The notes under the pieces were generated by a model. The model did no database searches. It had not been told where the DNA came from and saw only the letters and a list, made by a program, of their open reading frames with translations. From Candidatus Jorgensenbacteria bacterium (GTDB lineage Bacteria; Patescibacteriota; Minisyncoccia; UBA6257; GWB1-50-10): a stretch of DNA of 10,611 nucleotides. Within the stretch, counting starts at the first letter, position 1; every line of letters starts with the position of its first letter. Location: positions 1 to 10,611 of the forward strand of contig JACRFG010000071.1 of NCBI GenBank assembly GCA_016234345.1. The letters run 5' to 3'. The translations under genes were made by a program, and so were the position numbers. Positions 1 through 4,492 of this stretch are shown one piece after another.

Positions 1-93
1 AAAACTCCCGTTTTCCCGACTCCTTTCCCAGTTCGATTCCAATTGATTATAAACAAAAAACAACTCGCACTAAAGATTGTTTGTTTTTGTTTG

Positions 94-165
94 TAGCCCC
101 AAGGGGAATCGAACCCCTATTTCCGCCGTGAAAGGGCGATGTCCTAACCGTTAGACGATAGGGCC
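94..165 (-). tRNA. tRNA-Glu (anticodon TTC)
   Basis: Read on the minus strand this is a 72-nt cloverleaf: acceptor GGCCCTA pairing with TGGGGCT (one G-T pair at 1-72), an anticodon loop CTTTCAC giving TTC, a T arm AGGGG-TTCGATT-CCCCT, and discriminator A. The D arm begins GTCTAACGG as in bacterial tRNA-Glu. CCA is not encoded (the following bases are CAA), so it must be added after transcription. It lies 1 nt downstream of tRNA-Ser on the same strand and is very probably cotranscribed from the promoter at 281-309. Confidence 0.95.
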
Positions 166-166
166 A

Positions 167-256
167 TGGCGGAGGCGGAAGGATTCGAACCTTCGGGGGG
201 ATTGCTCCCCCAACAACTTAGCAGGTTGCTGCTTTAAACCACTCAGCCACGCCTCC
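167..256 (-). tRNA. tRNA-Ser (anticodon GCT), CCA encoded
   Basis: This is a class II tRNA on the minus strand. Acceptor GGAGGCG pairs with CGCCTCC, the discriminator is G, and CCA is encoded (bases 167-169). The D arm reads GGCTGAGTGG, typical of serine tRNAs. The anticodon loop CTGCTAA gives GCT, and a long variable arm GGGGGAGCAATCCCCC is present. It decodes AGC and AGT. It is the promoter-proximal gene of a Ser-Glu pair, and its neighbour tRNA-Glu does not encode CCA. Confidence 0.96.
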
Positions 257-275
257 ATGTTACCTCCAAAAATCC

Positions 276-304
276 TTGTCTTTATAGCATTTCTCTGCTA
301 ATTT
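276..304 (+). promoter_or_regulatory. Putative infB promoter, near-leaderless
   Basis: On the plus strand TTGTCT (276-281), a 17-nt spacer and an extended -10 TGC-TAATTT (299-304) predict a start near 311, four bases before the infB ATG. It overlaps the opposing tRNA promoter almost completely. TACAAT at 305-310 is an alternative -10 but would start inside the ATG. Confidence 0.5.
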
Positions 305-309
305 TACAA
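281..309 (-). promoter_or_regulatory. Promoter of the tRNA-Ser/tRNA-Glu unit
   Basis: On the minus strand TTGTAA (309-304), a 17-nt spacer and TATAAA (286-281) form a sigma70-type promoter. The -10 is extended (TGC immediately before TATAAA). The predicted start near 274 is about 18 nt before the tRNA-Ser 5' end. Confidence 0.75.
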
Positions 310-314
310 TCACT

Positions 315-1739
315 ATGCAAAAACGCCCGCCGATTGTCGTAATCATGGGACATGTGGATCATGGCAAGACCACGCTTCTCGATTACATCCGAAAAACCAA
401 TATAGCAGCCAAAGAGGCCGGTGGCATCACTCAATCGATAGGCGCTTATGAGATCATTCATGGCGGTGAGCGGATTACTTTTATCGATACACCAGGACAC
501 GAGGCGTTTGGAGCTTTGAGAGCTTATGGCGCCCGCGTGGCCGACTTGGCTATTTTGGTTGTGGCGGCTGACGATGGGGTTAAGCCTCAAACCAAAGATG
601 CCGTGAAATACATTAATGACGAAGAATTACCTTTTGTGGTTGTTATTAATAAGATTGATAAGCCCAATGCCAACATCGAAAAAGTTAAGCAAGAGTTGAG
701 TCAAATCGGCGTTTTTCTTGAAGGGTATGGCGGTAATGTTTCTTGGAATGCCATATCCGCTAAAAATGGCCAGGGCGTACACGAACTTCTTGATCATATT
801 TTGCTCACGTCCGAAGTTGAAGAATTTACCTGTGATCCTAAAAATAATGCTTCCGGATATGTGCTGTCCTGTCGTTCCGATCCTAAACGAGGGTTGGTTG
901 TTGGCGTGGTTTTGAGAGATGGGACGCTCGAGGTTGGTCAGGCCCTGGCAACCGCTACCGCATCGGGTAAGATACGTTCACTTGAAGATTTTTTGGGAAA
1001 ACAAACCAAACTTCTTACGCCGAGTGCGCCGGCGGTTATTCTTGGATTTGAAAAATTACCTAAGATTGGCGAGGAATTTATGGCTGGTCATAAACTTACT
1101 GGTAAGCCGACAGCGAAACCAGTAGCTTTAAAAAAAGTTGCTGATCCGGGAACAGCCGTTTCGGAAAAAGAAGCAATGCCGATCGTGCTTAAGGCCGACG
1201 ATGGAGGTACGCTCGAGGTTTTGGAAGATATTGTTGAAAGAATCGCTTTAGAACTGCCCCTTATTATTACACAAAGTTCTGTCGGCAATATTCATGAAGG
1301 CGACGTGAAGATGGCTGAGAGTGTCGGCGCAGTCGTTGTGGGATTCAGGGTGAAAATGGATAAAGCCGCGACAAATATAGCCCACGCTAAGAAAGTCACA
1401 GTTCTTACCTCCCCGATAATTTACGAACTTGAGAAAGATCTTAAAGATCATTTGGCTAAGGCTACGTCTGCCGAAGTTCGATCAATCGAAGTTTTGGCTG
1501 TATTCGGAGAAGCTAAGGGAAAACAGCGAATTGTCGGCGGGAAAGTTAGTCTTGGCCCCATTCGCAATCAAGAGCCATTTGAAATTTGGCAGGATCAGAG
1601 ACTTATCGGTCAAGGCAAGATTTTGAATCTTCAATCCGAACGTAAAGATATAGCAGAAGCCGAAACCGGCCGTGAAGTCGGTCTTCTTGTGGAAAGTGAA
1701 GAGTCTATTAAAGTCGGCTATAAATTAAAGTTTATCTAG
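315..1739 (+). CDS. infB: Translation initiation factor IF-2, short form
   Basis: This GTPase places initiator tRNA on the 30S subunit and promotes 50S joining. The 474-residue product starts straight at the G domain: G1 GHVDHGKT (12-19), G2 GGITQSIGAY (36-45), G3 DTPGHEAF (58-65), G4 NKID (112-115) and G5 SAK (148-150). Domain II follows (about 175-265, with GYVLSCRSDPKRG and RDGTLEVGQ). Domain III (about 288-365) contains VLKADDGGTLEVLEDI and SSVGNIHEGDV. The C-terminal fMet-tRNA-binding domain ends at KLKFI. The N-terminal domains of typical bacterial IF-2 (700-900 residues) are absent, and no in-frame extension is possible because the promoter and tRNA-Ser lie just upstream. There is no Shine-Dalgarno sequence, and the ATG is about four bases from the predicted transcription start. 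rbfA follows after 18 nt, the usual infB-rbfA order. Confidence 0.97.
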   Translation: MQKRPPIVVIMGHVDHGKTTLLDYIRKTNIAAKEAGGITQSIGAYEIIHGGERITFIDTPGHEAFGALRAYGARVADLAILVVAADDGVKPQTKDAVKYINDEELPFVVVINKIDKPNANIEKVKQELSQIGVFLEGYGGNVSWNAISAKNGQGVHELLDHILLTSEVEEFTCDPKNNASGYVLSCRSDPKRGLVVGVVLRDGTLEVGQALATATASGKIRSLEDFLGKQTKLLTPSAPAVILGFEKLPKIGEEFMAGHKLTGKPTAKPVALKKVADPGTAVSEKEAMPIVLKADDGGTLEVLEDIVERIALELPLIITQSSVGNIHEGDVKMAESVGAVVVGFRVKMDKAATNIAHAKKVTVLTSPIIYELEKDLKDHLAKATSAEVRSIEVLAVFGEAKGKQRIVGGKVSLGPIRNQEPFEIWQDQRLIGQGKILNLQSERKDIAEAETGREVGLLVESEESIKVGYKLKFI

Positions 1740-1757
1740 TGTTCAAGGCTTAAAAAC

Positions 1758-2119
<362 letters not shown>

Positions 2120-2167
2120 CTAACAGCACCTTAACGTTCTAAATAAAAAGAGGAGAGGAGTGAAATA

Positions 2168-2422
2168 ATGAATCGGATTGTTTTAGCCCCCGCTACCTGG
2201 CACATTTTAAGTGAAAGTAATCCACGTTGGCATTTCGTCTATGAAGTTAAAAATATCGATCTTCAAGAATTACCTTCCATTGCTGCACAAGAAATTGAGG
2301 AGAAAGCAAAAATATTAGGTGAACCACCTCCAGATATTGAGATTGGTTGTCTGGGTTTTATGTCTGTAGGAGATGAAATCCGCATTGTTGAGTGTACCGT
2401 GAGAAAGAAAGAGGGTGTATAA
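2168..2422 (+). CDS. Hypothetical 84-residue protein
   Basis: I do not recognise this protein. It is soluble-looking, without a signal or membrane segment, acidic in its middle (QEIEEKAKILGEPPPDIEIG), and rich in short hydrophobic strands toward the end (IGCLGFMSVGDEIRIVECTV). The start is well supported: AGGAGAGGAG lies at 2151-2160, about seven bases before the ATG. This is the strongest Shine-Dalgarno signal in the window and contrasts with the leaderless genes around it. It lies 48 nt after tRNA-Cys, so it may be translated from the processed 3' part of the infB-rbfA-tRNA transcript. Two cysteines (66 and 77 by my count) could be functional, but this is not demonstrable. Confidence 0.7.
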   Translation: MNRIVLAPATWHILSESNPRWHFVYEVKNIDLQELPSIAAQEIEEKAKILGEPPPDIEIGCLGFMSVGDEIRIVECTVRKKEGV

Positions 2423-2477
2423 TCCACGTTTTATCCAATATTCAGGTTAAATTTTCCTCGGCGTTCCGCACAAGTTT

Positions 2478-2488
2478 TTTGCTATACT
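2478..2488 (+). promoter_or_regulatory. Extended -10 promoter upstream of the tRNA-like gene
   Basis: TGC-TATACT (2480-2488) is a good extended -10 element. The predicted start is near 2494, about 23 nt before the tRNA-like acceptor stem. No convincing -35 is visible. Confidence 0.45.
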
Positions 2489-2516
2489 TATATATAGTAT
2501 TCGTTTTGAAATAACG

Positions 2517-2657
2517 GATCGGGTGGTCGAGTGGCGAGGCAGCTGTTCGTCAACATATCCTCCGGGTGAAACCGCGGTATGAAGACGAGTCTATTCGTTC
2601 GAAAGATGAATAGGCCCGGCAAGACAGCTCACGCAGGTTCGAATCCTGCCCCGATCT
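2517..2657 (+). tRNA. tRNA-like gene with a ~70-nt insertion in the anticodon loop
   Basis: The outer parts are a convincing tRNA. Acceptor GATCGGG (2517-2523) pairs with CCCGATC (2650-2656), and the D arm is GTCGAGTGGCGAGGC (2526-2540). The anticodon stem is GCTGT (2542-2546) with ACAGC (2624-2628), followed by the 4-nt variable region TCAC and the T arm GCAGG-TTCGAAT-CCTGC (2633-2649). The 77 nt between the two anticodon-stem strands replace a 7-nt loop. They can fold into a hairpin at 2547-2588 (TCGTC with GACGA, then CATA..TATG, CC..GG, CGG..CCG) and a second hairpin at 2591-2613 (CTATTC with GAATAG, GAAA loop). CCGGG (2562-2566) could also pair with CCCGG (2615-2619). The identity is uncertain: depending on register, the 5' loop bases give CGT (Thr) or GTC (Asp, but then with an abnormal C33). 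CCA is not encoded. It may be an intron-containing tRNA or a non-decoding tRNA-like RNA. Confidence 0.6.
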
Positions 2658-2671
2658 CGAAAGTATAATCA

Positions 2672-2705
2672 AAACACCTCCTTTTAAAGGAGGTGTTTAT
2701 TTTTA
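2672..2705 (+). terminator. Bidirectional intrinsic terminator
   Basis: AAACACCTCC (2672-2681) pairs with GGAGGTGTTT (2689-2698), with a short AT loop, and is followed by TTTATTTTT on the plus strand. It ends the tRNA-like transcript. On the minus strand the stem is followed by TTTTGATT, so it can also end the convergent gene at 2717-3583. Confidence 0.85.
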
Positions 2706-2716
2706 AATAAAAATCT

Positions 2717-3583
2717 TTATTCTATCCAAGTTAATCTGGATCGGATGAGTTTCCATACGCCATCAGTCTTTTTATACAGTGCGCTGCCGCCTTCAGCAAA
2801 ATTAGCTCGGAATCCGACATTTGCCTCGGTGTAATCTTCGTTAAAATCAATAAAGATGTGTGGAAACGTAACGAGGTGCCAGTATCCGCCCCAATGACCG
2901 TGAAAGCTTCTGAAATAATGGTTAAGGAATTCAAGCCTCTTTGCGCTTTCGCCTCCGGCATGGGCCGGATTCATAATCCCGCCTTCTCCAAGAGGATGAT
3001 GCTCAGATCCTAAGAAGCGTGTAAGGAGTGTGTCACGGTGACTGTTTAAAAATATTATTTTTTTGCCGGGAACGGAGATGTTCGGAACAAACTCTTCAAG
3101 GATGATCTCTAGATTCGGTAAACATAGATATTCATGGCCGCCCGGTCTATTAATAGTTTTTCTCACGGTGAGGTAAATAGTGCCTTGTACCATAATATAC
3201 TTAGCGTCTTTGTACGTGTCGTTGCCGACTCTGCCGCTGGTAACTCGCATCATGTCCTGTGGAGTGTAGAAATCCTCGAATATTGCGTAGGCGTTTTTAA
3301 TTATTTCCGGTTGCGATGCTCTGCCCGCTTCATAAACTTGCAATCGGTCCTGGTCGCAGTTCGACCATTCATCAAACATTACCTCTGTTGCTTTGAAGTC
3401 ATTTTTCGCGTAGGCGGTATCAAGTCTGCGGTTGTCTCGTATATAGTATCGTATTGATTCGCAGTCACCTCTGCCAAGAAATCGATCTTCTCGGATTTGG
3501 CCTTGAGAAGTATTGGAGAAAGACAGGAAAACAAGTAAAAAACCAATAACAAATAAACAGCGTTGAAGCACGCTTCGAATCAT
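2717..3583 (-). CDS. Exported protein with possible NTF2-like C-terminal domain
   Basis: The 288-residue product begins with a clear signal peptide (hydrophobic stretch 9-22, likely cleavage near residue 28 in NTSQGQ), so it is probably exported. Residues about 215-288 have the layout of an NTF2/SnoaL-like fold: a helix (AKRLEFLNHYFRSF), strands HLVTFPHIFIDF and EANVGFRANFAEGGSALY, and the closing KKTDGVWKLIRSRLTWIE, which resembles the last strands of that superfamily. I assign this only from pattern. Eight histidines fall within 195-242, which could bind metal, but no known motif is formed. The start has GGAAAGGG about six to thirteen bases upstream. The gene is alone between two tRNA loci, with its own promoter and a shared terminator. 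Confidence 0.8.
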   Translation of the reverse strand: MIRSVLQRCLFVIGFLLVFLSFSNTSQGQIREDRFLGRGDCESIRYYIRDNRRLDTAYAKNDFKATEVMFDEWSNCDQDRLQVYEAGRASQPEIIKNAYAIFEDFYTPQDMMRVTSGRVGNDTYKDAKYIMVQGTIYLTVRKTINRPGGHEYLCLPNLEIILEEFVPNISVPGKKIIFLNSHRDTLLTRFLGSEHHPLGEGGIMNPAHAGGESAKRLEFLNHYFRSFHGHWGGYWHLVTFPHIFIDFNEDYTEANVGFRANFAEGGSALYKKTDGVWKLIRSRLTWIE

Positions 3584-3627
3584 TTACAGCCCTTTCCGGA
3601 GTTATATATGTGAACGAAACTTTTAAG

Positions 3628-3656
3628 ATGATATATAAAGTCAGTTTTAAAGGCAA
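3628..3656 (-). promoter_or_regulatory. Promoter of the exported-protein gene
   Basis: On the minus strand TTGCCT (3656-3651), a 17-nt spacer and TATCAT (3633-3628) give a predicted start near 3621. This leaves a leader of about 37 nt containing the purine-rich site before the ATG at 3583. Confidence 0.5.
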
Positions 3657-3676
3657 GTCCGTATTTTTAAAGTCAA

Positions 3677-3705
3677 TTGACAGTTAAATCAATAAGACAT
3701 AAAAA
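3677..3705 (+). promoter_or_regulatory. Promoter of the nested tRNA-Leu locus
   Basis: A consensus -35 TTGACA (3677-3682), a 17-nt spacer and TAAAAA (3700-3705) predict a start near 3712. That is only about three bases before the 5' end of the interrupted tRNA-Leu, so the promoter is placed for the interrupted copy rather than for the intact copy inside it. Confidence 0.6.
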
Positions 3706-3729
3706 TAGAACTGCGCCCGGGTGGCGGAA

Positions 3730-3748
3730 CCCGCCTAAGGCGGGCAGG
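3730..3748 (+). repeat. Palindromic insertion in the tRNA-Leu D-loop
   Basis: CCCGCC-TAA-GGCGGG is a 6-bp hairpin followed by CAGG. It sits between GCGGAA and TTGGCAGA, which when joined make a normal tRNA-Leu D-loop. It resembles small mobile palindromes; only one copy with this loop is present in the window. Confidence 0.65.
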
Positions 3749-3760
3749 TTGGCAGATTTA

Positions 3761-3893
3761 CCCCGTACCAAATTGCCGCCGTGGTGAAATTGGTATACAC
3801 GACAGACTTAAGATCTGTTGTCCGCAAGGACGTGTCGGTTCGAGTCCGACCGGCGGCACATATAAATATTCAGAAAAGAAATTTGGTGCGGGG
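3761..3893 (+). repeat. 14-bp inverted repeat flanking the intact tRNA-Leu
   Basis: CCCCGTACCAAATT (3761-3774) is complementary to AATTTGGTGCGGGG (3880-3893), with 13 Watson-Crick pairs and one T-G pair. The left arm ends exactly at the 5' end of the inner tRNA-Leu (3775). The right arm ends exactly where the outer tRNA resumes (3894). Between them lie the inner tRNA and a 21-nt AT-rich linker (3859-3879). Confidence 0.8.
3775..3858 (+). tRNA. tRNA-Leu (anticodon TAA), intact inner copy
   Basis: This is a full class II tRNA of 84 nt: acceptor GCCGCCG with CGGCGGC, discriminator A, D arm GTG..CAC, anticodon arm ACAGA-CTTAAGA-TCTGT, variable arm GTCC-GCAA-GGAC, and T arm GTCGG-TTCGAGT-CCGAC. 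CCA is not encoded. The anticodon arm is identical, base for base, to that of the outer interrupted copy, while acceptor, D, variable and T stems differ. It has no promoter of its own in the 14-nt arm directly upstream, so it is probably transcribed from the promoter at 3677. Confidence 0.95.
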
Positions 3894-3936
3894 CGCAACA
3901 GACTTAAGATCTGTCGCTCGCAAGGGCGTGCCGGTT

Positions 3937-3954
3937 CCCTGCCGGCAGGCAGGG
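3937..3954 (+). repeat. Palindromic insertion in the tRNA-Leu T-loop
   Basis: CCCTGCC-GGCA-GGCAGGG forms a 7-bp hairpin. Removal of the 16 bases 3938-3953 restores the canonical T-loop TTCGACT. Like the D-loop insertion it starts CC-x-GCC and ends in GGCAGG, suggesting the same family of small palindromes. Confidence 0.65.
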
Positions 3955-4075
3955 ACTCCGGCCCCGGGCACTTTGGTAGGATCATCGTAAAATCTAGACG
4001 GGTTAATAGCAGCAATTCGCTTATTTTTAGTCTGTATTGAAAATTTGCTTTTGTTAGATAACAATAGTTGGTACG

Positions 4076-4276
4076 ATGTGGAAGAAGATGGTGGTGATGA
4101 TTGTGGTCGTGGTTTGCTTGATTATAGCTTTCTATTTAGTTTTGGCGCTTATAAGTTCAAAACCAGTGCATGCGCCTATAGCACCGGCAGAGGTTGAGCG
4201 AAGAGTGTTTCGCGGACCGACCAGCGCCCCGTTCGTTAAGGGCCCCACAAGTTCACCGCCTACAACTCGAGATTAA
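4076..4276 (+). CDS. Small single-span membrane protein, unknown
   Basis: I do not recognise this protein. Its 66 residues begin MWKK, followed by a strong hydrophobic segment (about 5-27, VVMIVVVVCLII then FYLVLALI). A short proline- and serine-rich tail follows, with a small internal duplication (GPTSAP and GPTSSP). A signal-anchor peptide with an outside tail is the simplest topology. There is no Shine-Dalgarno sequence. TTGAAA at 4037-4042 could be a -35, but the -10 is poor. It lies between the tRNA-Leu locus and tRNA-Gly on the same strand, ending 10 nt before the tRNA. An internal ATG at codon 5 is an alternative start. Confidence 0.5.
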   Translation: MWKKMVVMIVVVVCLIIAFYLVLALISSKPVHAPIAPAEVERRVFRGPTSAPFVKGPTSSPPTTRD

Positions 4277-4286
4277 AAAATATTTT

Positions 4287-4361
4287 GCGGCCATCGTATA
4301 CCGGCTATTATGCCGCCTTGCCAAGGCGGAGAAGGGGGTTCAATTCCCCCTGGCCGCACCA
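4287..4361 (+). tRNA. tRNA-Gly (anticodon GCC), CCA encoded
   Basis: Acceptor GCGGCCA pairs with TGGCCGC, the discriminator is A, and CCA is encoded at 4359-4361. The anticodon arm CCGCC-TTGCCAA-GGCGG gives GCC, and the T arm is GGGGG-TTCAATT-CCCCC. A73 is unusual, since many bacterial tRNA-Gly have U73. A strong terminator follows four bases later. Confidence 0.95.
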
Positions 4362-4364
4362 AAT

Positions 4365-4401
4365 CAAAAACTACCGACTTAGTATGTGTCGGTAGTTTTT
4401 G
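4365..4401 (+). terminator. Bidirectional intrinsic terminator
   Basis: CAAAAACTACCGAC (4365-4378) pairs perfectly over 14 bp with GTCGGTAGTTTTTG (4388-4401) around a 9-nt loop. The arms carry A and T tracts on both sides, so it can stop the tRNA-Gly transcript on the plus strand and the tyrS transcript (stop codon about 90 nt away) on the minus strand. Confidence 0.85.
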
Positions 4402-4492
4402 TTTACCCCATTCTGATTATAAAGATAAAAAACATATATACCTGGTCGATATGGCAGGCGGGTGTGTGATTTTTAGGGGAATAGTATTTCTA

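Larger units (their letters stand above)
3715..3970 (+). pseudogene. Interrupted tRNA-Leu (TAA) with three loop insertions
   Basis: Removing three insertions leaves a complete class II tRNA-Leu. Acceptor GCCCGGG (3715-3721) pairs with CCCGGGC (3963-3969), with discriminator A3970. D stem GCG (3724-3726) pairs with CGC (3894-3896). The anticodon arm is ACAGA-CTTAAGA-TCTGT (3898-3914), the variable arm is CGCTC-GCAA-GGGCG (3915-3928), and the T stem is GCCGG/CCGGC with loop TTC..GACT. The insertions are 3730-3748 in the D-loop (19 nt, hairpin), 3757-3893 in the 3' side of the D-loop (137 nt, carrying an intact tRNA-Leu), and 3938-3953 in the T-loop between C56 and G57 (16 nt, hairpin). All stems are fully paired. 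A plain reading is a decayed gene, since the insertions would block D-loop/T-loop contact. However, damage confined to loops, plus a well-placed promoter, leaves a processed or structural role open. Confidence 0.75.

Noticed and set aside
1..40. GTTCGATTCC at 31-40 resembles a tRNA T-loop, suggesting another tRNA at the window start.
   Set aside because: The bases on either side do not pair as a T stem (CCCAG against CCAAT), and no acceptor or anticodon arm can be formed.
51..92. AT-rich inverted repeat (AAACAAAAA with TTTTTGTTT) just downstream of tRNA-Glu, a possible terminator.
   Set aside because: It is low-complexity A/T sequence with almost no G or C in the stem and a long loop, so terminator function is not supported.
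282..590. A 102-residue minus-strand frame antisense to infB.
   Set aside because: It covers the conserved IF-2 G-domain codons and the tRNA promoter, and has no ribosome-binding signal or plausible protein features.
2551..2623. The insertion in the tRNA-like gene as a group I intron or an archaeal-type bulge-helix-bulge intron.
   Set aside because: It is far shorter than known group I introns, with no recognisable P7/P3 core. On the 3' side a 23-nt hairpin replaces the 3-nt bulge needed for a bulge-helix-bulge.
2517..2657. The same RNA as a tmRNA or tRNA-Sec.
   Set aside because: At 141 nt it is too short for tmRNA and has no tag reading frame. It has no 8-bp acceptor with UCA anticodon loop and long variable arm as in tRNA-Sec.
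3758..4064. Open reading frames on both strands across the tRNA-Leu locus.
   Set aside because: They read through tRNA stems and palindromes and have no start signals; they are by-products of GC-rich structured RNA.
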